A stretch of 8,465 nt of DNA from Clostridiaceae bacterium (lineage in GTDB: Bacteria; Bacillota; Clostridia; Oscillospirales; Acutalibacteraceae). Made by a program: the position numbers and the translations under genes. The stretch spans positions 1-8,465 of the forward strand of contig JAEDML010000049.1 of NCBI GenBank assembly GCA_016303035.1, written 5' to 3'. A model generated the notes under the pieces. It ran no database searches, was not told the origin of the DNA, and saw only the letters and a program-made list of their open reading frames with translations. Below, piece by piece: positions 1-5,936 of this stretch. Each line of letters begins with the position of its first letter. Positions within the stretch are counted from its first letter, which is position 1.

Positions 1-312
1 CTCGGCGTGTGGTATGATATTGAAGATGAGTGTCAGGACGGTATACCTAATGAGACGCTTACTAATATGGTTGTATCCTACCTTGAGTCGGTAAAGGAGC
101 AGGGATACAGAGTAGGCGTTTATGCCAGCCTTAATATGTGGAATAACCGATTAAACGCGTCTATTCTCGATAATTACGAAAAGTGGATTGCACACTGGAC
201 CGACGCTAATACCTGCGGTTATGATAAACCGTACAGAATGTGGCAGTATACATCGGACGGCAGTGTAAACGGAATAGACGGACGGGTCGATCTTGATATT
301 TATTATTATTAA
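1..312 (+). CDS. GH25 family muramidase (lysozyme-type), C-terminal part only
   Basis: The reading frame is open from the first base of the window, so the gene starts upstream and only the last 103 codons are present. The visible part opens with GVWYDIEDE, which matches the conserved Asp-x-Glu catalytic strand of glycoside hydrolase family 25 (D at bases 16-18, E at 22-24). It continues with the YRVGVYASLNMW strand, an aromatic IAHW segment, and the closing WQYTSDGSVNGIDGRVDLD motif, in which the final Asp is typical of the family's last barrel strand. GH25 enzymes cut the beta-1,4 bond between N-acetylmuramic acid and N-acetylglucosamine in peptidoglycan. They occur as secreted autolysins or in phage lysis cassettes, and the missing N-terminus prevents deciding between these. 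The protein ends right after the catalytic barrel, so no C-terminal cell-wall-binding module follows it. The family call is secure; the biological role is open. Confidence 0.88.
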   Translation, partial: LGVWYDIEDECQDGIPNETLTNMVVSYLESVKEQGYRVGVYASLNMWNNRLNASILDNYEKWIAHWTDANTCGYDKPYRMWQYTSDGSVNGIDGRVDLDIYYY

Positions 313-320
313 AATAAAAT
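293..320 (+). promoter_or_regulatory. Candidate sigma-A promoter for the nusA operon
   Basis: TTGATA (293-298) and TAAAAT (315-320) each match the sigma-A consensus at 5 of 6 positions and are 16 bases apart. They sit in the most AT-rich stretch of this end of the window. The element overlaps the last codons and stop of the GH25 gene. Transcription would begin near 326-328, just before the nusA ribosome binding site at 331-335, leaving a leader of only about 20 bases. The AT-rich background, partly encoding Asp-Ile-Tyr-Tyr-Tyr, raises the chance of a coincidental match. Confidence 0.4.
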
Positions 321-330
321 AACCGTTTGT

Positions 331-335
331 GGAGG
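331..335 (+). promoter_or_regulatory. Ribosome binding site of nusA
   Basis: GGAGG lies 11 bases before the ATG at 347. It favours that ATG over an in-frame GTG at 329-331, which would overlap the site itself and have no Shine-Dalgarno sequence upstream. The spacing is a little long compared with the 6-8 bases seen at other genes in this window. Confidence 0.65.
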
Positions 336-346
336 AATCAGGGAAA

Positions 347-1429
347 ATGGCAAAGAGAGTTACATCAAAAGAAAAGAAGGACAGCAAGGAGTTTTTCGAA
401 GCTCTGAAGCTGATGGAGGAGGAACGCGGAATACCGCAGGAATTTATTGCGGACAAAATTTCCGAGGCTATTGTTGTTGCGGCGAGAAAAGATTTCGGCG
501 GCAATGAAATCGTTTCCTGCGTTATCGACCCCGAAAAGGAAATTTTCAGCGTTACCGCGCGTAAGACGGTAGTAGACGAGGTCGAGGACAGATTTACGCA
601 AATTTCCAAAGAGGACGCTGTGGCAATAGATCCAAGCGCCATAGAGAACGGCTTTGTTGATATTAAGCTTGACCCCAAAAAATTCGGCAGGGTGGTTGCA
701 CAAAACTCCAAAAATATTTTCCGTCAGGGAGTTCACGAAGCTCAGAGAGGGCAGGCACTCGCAGAGTTCCAGAGCCACAACCGCGAGCTTGTTACGGCCG
801 TTGTTCAGCGTATTGACCCTAAAACCGGAAATGCTATAATGACGATAGGCAACAACGAGGTTACGCTTCCGAAATTGGAGCAGGTGCCCGATGAGCTGTT
901 GAAAGAGGGCGACCATATAAAGGTATATGTAGTCGATGTTAAGGAGACGGATCACGGACCGAGAATAATGCTTTCGAGAACCCATCCGGGACTTGTTAAG
1001 CGCTTGTTTGAAACCGAGGTTCCCGAAATATTTGACGGCACAATCGAAATTAAAGCGGTTTCCCGTCAGGCAGGCTCGAGGACAAAAATTGCCGTATGGT
1101 CGGCAAACAGCGAAATCGATGCCGTAGGCGCGTGTATAGGACCGCGCGGCGCGCGCGTAAATAAAATCGTTGAGGAGCTTGCAGGCGAGAAAATCGACAT
1201 TGTAAAGTACAGTGAAGATCCCGTTGCTTTTGTAAGCGAAGCGCTTTCCCCTGCAAAGGTGGTATCGGTGGAGATTGAAAGCACCGAGCCGAAGGTTTGC
1301 AAGGTAAGCGTTCCTGAGTCACAGCTTTCCCTCGCGATAGGAAATAAGGGGCAGAATGTACGCCTTGCCGCAAAGCTTACCGGCTGGAAAATCGATATAC
1401 ATCCCGAAAGCGGATTTTTCGGCGAGTAA
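347..1429 (+). CDS. nusA: Transcription termination/antitermination factor NusA
   Basis: NusA binds RNA polymerase near the RNA exit channel and modulates pausing, termination and antitermination. The 360-residue protein has the full Gram-positive arrangement. The N-terminal polymerase-binding domain covers about residues 1-130 and includes the typical EFFEALKLMEEERGI start. An S1 RNA-binding domain follows at about 135-205, then KH1 with GPRG at 265-268 and KH2 with IGNKG at 331-335. It ends shortly after KH2, without the acidic repeats found in Escherichia coli NusA, as is normal for Firmicutes. I chose ATG 347 because GGAGG precedes it; a GTG at 329 would add six unsupported residues. The N-terminus has a short Lys-rich lead (KRVTSKEKKDSK) before the conserved domain. 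The gene is followed after 22 bases by ylxR. The usual upstream neighbour rimP is absent here, replaced by a GH25 gene. Confidence 0.98.
   Translation: MAKRVTSKEKKDSKEFFEALKLMEEERGIPQEFIADKISEAIVVAARKDFGGNEIVSCVIDPEKEIFSVTARKTVVDEVEDRFTQISKEDAVAIDPSAIENGFVDIKLDPKKFGRVVAQNSKNIFRQGVHEAQRGQALAEFQSHNRELVTAVVQRIDPKTGNAIMTIGNNEVTLPKLEQVPDELLKEGDHIKVYVVDVKETDHGPRIMLSRTHPGLVKRLFETEVPEIFDGTIEIKAVSRQAGSRTKIAVWSANSEIDAVGACIGPRGARVNKIVEELAGEKIDIVKYSEDPVAFVSEALSPAKVVSVEIESTEPKVCKVSVPESQLSLAIGNKGQNVRLAAKLTGWKIDIHPESGFFGE
813..840 (+). promoter_or_regulatory. Promoter-like sequence inside nusA
   Basis: TTGACC (813-818) is followed after 16 bases by a perfect TATAAT (835-840), which is preceded by TG one base upstream and so forms an extended -10 (TGCTATAAT). 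Initiation would fall near 847. Transcripts would lack the start of nusA but carry intact ylxR, ylxQ, infB and the genes beyond. It lies wholly inside the S1 domain coding sequence, so it may be a coincidence of codon choice. It is nevertheless the best -35/-10 match I found in the window. Confidence 0.3.
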
Positions 1430-1451
1430 GCCTTTAACGGAGGGATAATAT

Positions 1452-1718
1452 ATGAGCGAGAAAAAGATTCCCATGCGTATGTGCATAGGCTGCCGCGAAA
1501 TGAAACCCAAGCGAGAGCTTATGAGGATAGTGAGAACTCCGAGCGGTGAGGTTAAGGCCGACCGCACGGGAAAGCTCAGCGGACGCGGGGCGTATATATG
1601 CCCTAATCCCGAATGCGTAAGGCAGGCGGCGGCAAGAAAAGCGCTTTCAAAGGCGTTTGAAGAAGCCGTACCCGGTGAGTTTTACAAAGAGCTTGAAAAG
1701 GAGCTTGGTAATACTTGA
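1452..1718 (+). CDS. ylxR: YlxR family RNA-binding protein (RNase P modulator RnpM)
   Basis: This 88-residue basic protein carries the YlxR hallmarks: a CIGCREMKPKRELMRIVR block (residues 11-28), a GRGAYIC motif at 44-50, and a helical Lys/Arg-rich tail. The family is almost always encoded between nusA and ylxQ/infB in Gram-positive bacteria, as here. The Bacillus subtilis member has been reported to bind RNase P RNA and modulate its activity (RnpM); that role is carried over by homology. Cys11, Cys14, Cys50 and Cys55 form a CxxC...CxxxxC set that could hold a metal, which is my inference. The start is set by GGAGGG at 1439-1444, seven bases before the ATG. The stop codon overlaps the ylxQ start by four bases. 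Confidence 0.95.
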   Translation: MSEKKIPMRMCIGCREMKPKRELMRIVRTPSGEVKADRTGKLSGRGAYICPNPECVRQAAARKALSKAFEEAVPGEFYKELEKELGNT

Positions 1719-2041
1719 ACGACAAAACGCTTACCCTTATGGGCTTTGCCGCAAAGGCAGGCAGACTGTGCTACGGCATGAACGCCGCAGTCGGAGCAGT
1801 TATATCACACAAGGCGCGGCTTGTACTGTGCGCCTGTGATGTATCGGAAAAAAGCCGTAAGGAATTATCCTTTCACTGCAACAAGAATTCCGTGAAATTA
1901 CTTATATTTGACGGATTTGATATGAAGACCGTGTCGGACGCTGTCGGCCGTAAATGCGGTATAATTTCAGTAAACGACAGCGGCTTTGCCGACGCTCTTT
2001 TAAAGGCGTATAAAGAAGGAGGAAATGCTGATGACGAATAA
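1715..2041 (+). CDS. ylxQ: YlxQ, L7Ae/L30e-family RNA-binding protein
   Basis: This 108-residue protein has the fold pattern of the bacterial L7Ae-like proteins YlxQ/YbxF. The first helix is LMGFAAKAGRLCYG, followed by the strand ARLVLCACDVSEKSRKEL, a CNKNSVKLLIF segment and a closing VNDSGFADALLKA helix. Family members bind kink-turn RNA, but the function of YlxQ is not well defined. The start is a TTG at 1715 that overlaps the ylxR stop (TTGA). AAAAGGAG at 1696-1703 lies 11 bases upstream, and starting here gives the N-terminal length expected of the family; the next in-frame ATG (1739) would cut into helix 1. The residues at the usual RNA contact (GMNAAVGAV, 21-29) keep the Asn but lack the Glu and Lys seen in many L7Ae proteins. 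Five Cys residues (19, 39, 41, 55, 81) are a high number for the family. Confidence 0.88.
   Translation: MNDKTLTLMGFAAKAGRLCYGMNAAVGAVISHKARLVLCACDVSEKSRKELSFHCNKNSVKLLIFDGFDMKTVSDAVGRKCGIISVNDSGFADALLKAYKEGGNADDE
2017..2022 (+). promoter_or_regulatory. Ribosome binding site that fixes the infB start
   Basis: AGGAGG lies inside the end of ylxQ. It is only 2 bases from an in-frame ATG at 2025 but 8 bases from the ATG at 2031. The normal spacing therefore selects 2031 and a protein beginning MTNKYKIS. Confidence 0.8.
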
Positions 2042-4586
2042 ATATAAGATAAGCAGTCTTGCGAAGGATTTTAATATGGCTTCCAAGGAAATTACCGCCC
2101 TGTTAGCGGAGCTGACGGGCGAGGAGAAAAAATCCGGTGCTTCGCTTGATGAATATGAAATAGGCATCGTGTTTGACGCTTTGACAAAGCGTAATGCGGT
2201 AAAAAGCTTTGATGAATACTTTGCAACCGGAGCCGACGCGCGTGAAGCGGCGGCAAAGGCACGCGAAGCGGAAAAGAATAAAAAGCTTGCCGAGCAGATG
2301 GCTATACTTGAACAGCTGAAGGCTGCCGCCGCCGCACAGAATGCCGAAGCTGAAGAAAAAACCGCAGAAAAGCCGGAAGCAACAAAGCCAGAGCCTGAAA
2401 AAGTTGAAAAGCAAGAGAAAGTAAAACCGGCAAAGGCGGCAGAAAAGGCCGAGGAAAAGCCGAAGGCTGCGGCAAAGGAAAAGACGGTTGCCAAGGAAAA
2501 GGCGAAGAAGGCAGAAAAGCCTGAAACCGATAAATCGGAAAAGCCTCAGTCAGATCCGATAGTTCCGCCTGTTAAAAAGGAAAAGAAACGCGGCGAGGCT
2601 CCGAATAGGGGACCCGCGCAGCTTCGCCATGTAGATACGAGAACCTCTAATGTAAATATTGATAAATACAACGAAAAATACGAGACGATTGCACCTGCAA
2701 ACTCAATTAAGGATAATTATTCGCGCAAGCAGAAGATTAAACAGCGCTCGCATGATTATCGCCGTCCCCAGGGCGCAAAGCGAGAAACCGAGGCGGATAA
2801 AATGCGCCGTATGCAGCTTGAGCGTATCAAGAAAACTCCCGTTACGGTTACGGTGGGCGATGAAATAACGGTAGGCGAGCTTGCCGCCGCCCTTAAAAAG
2901 ACCGCGGCAGAGGTAATAAAGGAGCTTATGAAGCTCGGTATGATGGCGACTGTTAATCAGGTTATTGATTACGATACCGCCGAAATCGTCGTTACCGAAA
3001 TGGGTGCGAAAATCGAGCGTGCGGTTGTAGTGACTATTGAAGAGCAGATTATGGACGATACCGAGGATACCGCTGAAAATCTTAAACCGAGAGATCCTGT
3101 CGTTGTGGTTATGGGACACGTTGACCACGGTAAGACCTCGCTTCTTGACGCTATAAGAAACACCGCTGTAACTGACACCGAGGCCGGAGGAATAACCCAG
3201 CACATAGGCGCGTACAGAGTTAACTGCAAGGGACACGATATTACCTTCCTTGACACACCGGGTCACGCGGCCTTTACCGCAATGCGTCAGCGCGGAGCTA
3301 TGGCAACCGATATTGCTATTCTTGTTGTCGCCGCAGATGACGGTATTATGCCGCAGACTATTGAGGCGATTAACCATGCAAAGGCGGCAGATGTTCAGAT
3401 AATTGTCGCTATAAATAAAATGGATAAACCCGAAGCTAATCCCGACCGTGTGCTTCAGCAGCTTACAGAACATTCCCTTGTACCCGAAAAATGGGGCGGC
3501 GATGTTATATGCGTTCCGGTTTCAGCCAAAACGCATGACGGTATAGACGACCTGCTTGAAAGCGTGCTGCTGGTTGCCGAAATGCTTGAGCTTAAAGCGA
3601 ATCCCGATCGCCGCGCAAAGGGTGTTGTAATAGAGGCGCGCCTTGACAAGGGACGCGGACCTGTTGCTACGCTCCTTGTTCAGAACGGTACTCTGCGTAC
3701 GGGCGATATTATAGTGGCGGGAACCTCCGTAGGACGCGTCAGGGTGATGAGCAATGAAAACGGACGCGTAATTAAGGAAGCGGGACCGTCGGTACCTGCC
3801 GAGATAACGGGGCTTACCGAAACTCCTGCCGCGGGAGATACCTTTGACGCCGTTTCAGACGAGCGCCTTGCGCGTCAGCTTGTTGAGCAGAGGAAACAGA
3901 AGGCCAAGGAAGAGGTATTCAACGCGAAGCAGAAGGTCACGCTTGACAATCTCTTCTCCCAGTTGAACGAGGGAGAGCTTAAGGAACTTAACATTATCGT
4001 AAGAGCCGATGTTCAGGGCAGCGTTGAGGCAGTACGCCAGAGTCTTGAAAAGCTTTCCAACGATGAAGTCCGCGTTAAGGTCATTCACGGCGGAGTAGGT
4101 GCCGTAAACGAGTCCGACGTTATGCTGGCACAGACCTCGGGCGCAATTATTGTCGGCTTTAACGTACGTCCTGACGCGGTTGCCAAGGCGGCCGCCGAGC
4201 GCGACGGTGTGGATATGCGTATGTACCGCGTCATCTATGACTGTATTGAGGAAATCGAAGCGGCAATGAAGGGTATGCTTGCTCCTAAATTCCGCGAAAA
4301 TATCCTCGGTACGGTGGAAGTGCGCAACACATACAAAATTTCAAATGTCGGCACCATTGCGGGCTGCTATGTGACCGACGGAAAGGTAACAAGAGCCTGT
4401 CAGATACGCATTGTGCGCGACGGCATTGTTATTGCAGAGGATAAAATCGATTCTCTGCGCCGCTTTAAGGACGATGTAAAGGAAGTAGCTCAGGGCTATG
4501 AGTGCGGTATAGGACTTGAAAAGTTCTCGGATATCAAAGAGGGCGATATATTCGAAGCCTTTGTTATGGAGGAGTACAGAGACTGA
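2031..4586 (+). CDS. infB: Translation initiation factor IF-2
   Basis: IF2 is the GTPase that places formylmethionyl-tRNA on the 30S subunit and promotes 50S joining. The 851-residue protein starts with an IF2_N module (about residues 4-60). An Ala/Glu-rich, probably coiled segment (67-104) and a Lys/Glu/Ala/Pro linker (105-172) follow, then a basic stretch and a second IF2_N module (about 271-325). The G domain is complete: G1 GHVDHGKT at 362-369, G2 GGITQH at 386-391, G3 DTPGH at 408-412, G4 NKMD at 462-465 and G5 SAK at 498-500. Domain II, domain III (NIIVRADVQGSVEAV) and the C-terminal tRNA-binding domain (RNTYKISNVGTIAGCYV onwards) complete it. The length exceeds the 716 residues of Bacillus subtilis IF2 because of the linker. 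It overlaps ylxQ by 11 bases and rbfA by one base. A second start with a ribosome binding site at 2802 could give a shorter form. Confidence 0.99.
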   Translation: MTNKYKISSLAKDFNMASKEITALLAELTGEEKKSGASLDEYEIGIVFDALTKRNAVKSFDEYFATGADAREAAAKAREAEKNKKLAEQMAILEQLKAAAAAQNAEAEEKTAEKPEATKPEPEKVEKQEKVKPAKAAEKAEEKPKAAAKEKTVAKEKAKKAEKPETDKSEKPQSDPIVPPVKKEKKRGEAPNRGPAQLRHVDTRTSNVNIDKYNEKYETIAPANSIKDNYSRKQKIKQRSHDYRRPQGAKRETEADKMRRMQLERIKKTPVTVTVGDEITVGELAAALKKTAAEVIKELMKLGMMATVNQVIDYDTAEIVVTEMGAKIERAVVVTIEEQIMDDTEDTAENLKPRDPVVVVMGHVDHGKTSLLDAIRNTAVTDTEAGGITQHIGAYRVNCKGHDITFLDTPGHAAFTAMRQRGAMATDIAILVVAADDGIMPQTIEAINHAKAADVQIIVAINKMDKPEANPDRVLQQLTEHSLVPEKWGGDVICVPVSAKTHDGIDDLLESVLLVAEMLELKANPDRRAKGVVIEARLDKGRGPVATLLVQNGTLRTGDIIVAGTSVGRVRVMSNENGRVIKEAGPSVPAEITGLTETPAAGDTFDAVSDERLARQLVEQRKQKAKEEVFNAKQKVTLDNLFSQLNEGELKELNIIVRADVQGSVEAVRQSLEKLSNDEVRVKVIHGGVGAVNESDVMLAQTSGAIIVGFNVRPDAVAKAAAERDGVDMRMYRVIYDCIEEIEAAMKGMLAPKFRENILGTVEVRNTYKISNVGTIAGCYVTDGKVTRACQIRIVRDGIVIAEDKIDSLRRFKDDVKEVAQGYECGIGLEKFSDIKEGDIFEAFVMEEYRD
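2790..2804 (+). promoter_or_regulatory. Possible internal translation start within infB
   Basis: GAGG at 2790-2793 sits 8 bases before an in-frame ATG at 2802-2804 (Met258). Starting there would give a product of about 594 residues that drops the first IF2_N module and the charged linker but keeps the second IF2_N module and all later domains. Shorter IF2 isoforms made from internal starts are known in Escherichia coli and Bacillus subtilis. Whether this site is used is inference, and a four-base match inside a coding region can arise by chance. Confidence 0.3.
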
Positions 4587-4951
4587 TGGCAGGCTATAAG
4601 ATAAACCGTGCGACTTCCGATATAAAAATTGCTTTATCGGAAATTTTGCGCGGGGTTAAGGACCCGCGGGTCAGTAAATTATTAAGCATTGTCAAGGTTG
4701 ACCTTTCGTCAGACCTTTCCTACGCCGCGGTGTATATAAGCGCGATTGAGGGGTATGAAACAACGGTGCAGTCGGTAAAGGCGCTTAAAAACGCCTCCGG
4801 CTATGTGCGGCATGAACTCGGAAGCAGACTTAAGCTGCGAAAGGTGCCCGAACTGCGCTTTATAGCAGACGACTCTATTGAACAGAGTGCAAATATATCA
4901 AGAATCATTGATTCTTTTGACGGAGACAGAAAAAATGAAGAAAAAGAATAA
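4586..4951 (+). CDS. rbfA: 30S ribosome-binding factor RbfA
   Basis: RbfA is a small KH-fold protein that binds immature 30S subunits and helps 16S rRNA 5'-end processing and late assembly. The 121-residue product has the expected length. It shows the family blocks: RATSDIKIALSEILRGVKDPRV at the N-terminus, the strand SIVKVDLSSDLSYAAVYIS, and the C-terminal KVPELRFIADDSIEQSANI, which corresponds to the usual R-x-x-P-E-L-x-F-x-x-D-x-S motif. The acidic/basic tail DGDRKNEEKE is variable in the family. The ATG at 4586 shares its A with the infB stop (TGATG), and GGAGG at 4568-4572 inside infB can serve as its ribosome binding site, so translation is probably coupled to IF2. Its end overlaps nrnA by 17 bases. 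Confidence 0.97.
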   Translation: MAGYKINRATSDIKIALSEILRGVKDPRVSKLLSIVKVDLSSDLSYAAVYISAIEGYETTVQSVKALKNASGYVRHELGSRLKLRKVPELRFIADDSIEQSANISRIIDSFDGDRKNEEKE

Positions 4952-5936
4952 CGGCTGTGTGGAGTTATCACTTCGGCAGACCGCAAGGTTTCTTAAAAAA
5001 CACGATAATTATATTATTCTTACCCATGCTTCACCCGATGGGGATACCTTAGGCTCGGCGTACGCGCTTTATTACGGGCTTAAGGAAATCGGCAAGCTTG
5101 CCTGCGTTATCTGCCCCGATGTAATACCCAAGAAATATGATTATTTTGTGCGCAGAACCGACCATATTTCAAGGGAAAACGCAACGGTTGTAGCGGTCGA
5201 TGTAGCCGATAAAAAGTTGCTCGGCGGTTTGCAGGAGGAATTCGGGGATATAGTTGACCTTAATATCGACCATCATATTTCAAATGTACATTACGCTAAG
5301 AATCTGTATCTTGATTCAGATGCGTCGGCTACTGCCGAATGTATTTTTGAACTGCTGAACCTTATGAAGGTAAACATCAACAACATAACCGCAAAGGCGC
5401 TTTATACCGGAATAGCTACCGATACAGGCTGTTTTAAGTATTCAAATGTAACTTCAAAAACACATATGATAGCGGCACAGCTTATAGAGTATGATATTTC
5501 GGCGCCCGACATAAACAAGCTTATGTTTGACACCAAATCAAGAATGCTGCTTGAGCTTGAACGTATGGTTCTTGATACGGCTGAGTTCCATTACGGCGGT
5601 AAATGTATAATTTTGACCGTTACAGCCGAAATGCAGCAGAAAACGGGCTGCAGCGGCACAGAGCTTGAGGGCATTGCCGTTATTTCACGCAGTATTGAGG
5701 GCGTTGACGCAGGCGTTACCATAAAGCAGACGGGTGAAAACGAATATAAGGTATCCTTAAGGACCTATCCTCCGCTGGACGCGGCGGCTATCTGCAAAAA
5801 GCTAGGCGGCGGCGGTCACAAGGCGGCGGCAGGCGCTTCGGTTGAAGGAACGCTTGAAGTTGTTAAGGACAAGGTTCTGACGGCTGTAAAGGAAGTAATG
5901 GAGGAAGCATATGCAGGGATTGCTTCTGCTGAATAA
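4935..5936 (+). CDS. nrnA: DHH/DHHA1 phosphoesterase, NrnA type (nanoRNase / pAp phosphatase)
   Basis: Proteins of this family degrade RNA fragments of two to a few nucleotides and dephosphorylate 3'-phosphoadenosine 5'-phosphate. The 333-residue product is close to the Bacillus subtilis NrnA length (313). Metal-binding motifs are intact: HASPDGDTLGS (residues 31-41, with D35 and D37), VAVDVAD (86-92, D89) and the DHH triad at 112-114. The C-terminal DHHA1 domain carries the GGGGHKAAAGAS substrate-binding loop (291-302). I start it at the ATG at 4935, with GGAGA at 4922-4926 upstream, because this gives the normal N-terminus; a further-upstream TTG has no comparable site. The gene lies between rbfA and truB, a common position in Firmicutes, and overlaps truB by 26 bases. 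A c-di-nucleotide phosphodiesterase role (as in GdpP) is unlikely because the PAS, GGDEF and membrane parts are absent. Confidence 0.93.
   Translation: MKKKNNGCVELSLRQTARFLKKHDNYIILTHASPDGDTLGSAYALYYGLKEIGKLACVICPDVIPKKYDYFVRRTDHISRENATVVAVDVADKKLLGGLQEEFGDIVDLNIDHHISNVHYAKNLYLDSDASATAECIFELLNLMKVNINNITAKALYTGIATDTGCFKYSNVTSKTHMIAAQLIEYDISAPDINKLMFDTKSRMLLELERMVLDTAEFHYGGKCIILTVTAEMQQKTGCSGTELEGIAVISRSIEGVDAGVTIKQTGENEYKVSLRTYPPLDAAAICKKLGGGGHKAAAGASVEGTLEVVKDKVLTAVKEVMEEAYAGIASAE
5900..5905 (+). promoter_or_regulatory. Ribosome binding site of truB inside nrnA
   Basis: GGAGGA lies 6 bases before the truB ATG (counting from GGAGG) and at the same time encodes Met-Glu-Glu near the C-terminus of NrnA. 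It supports 5911 as the truB start and a 26-base overlap between the two genes. Confidence 0.75.

Noticed and set aside
365..985. Minus-strand open frames over nusA (365-985 and 151-711)
   Set aside because: Both oppose well-supported plus-strand genes, overlap each other, and show no protein family pattern or convincing ribosome binding site.
1955..1965. Perfect TATAAT upstream of infB within ylxQ
   Set aside because: There is no -35-like hexamer at 16-18 bases; the nearest TTGACG is about 46 bases upstream.
2025..2027. ATG at 2025 as the infB start
   Set aside because: It is only two bases from the AGGAGG; the ATG at 2031 has proper 8-base spacing.
2181..2186. Perfect TTGACA hexamer in infB (similar TTGAC hexamers recur elsewhere)
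   Set aside because: No -10 box follows at the right spacing; the pattern arises repeatedly from Leu-Asp and similar codon pairs in this genome.
2703..3473. Long open frame of 256 codons on the minus strand inside infB
   Set aside because: It is antisense to the best-conserved part of IF2 (linker end and G domain), has no recognisable domain, and reads like the complement of biased codons.
5604..5611. TGTATAAT inside nrnA as a promoter
   Set aside because: The TG directly abuts the hexamer rather than being one base away, and no -35 box is present at the proper distance.
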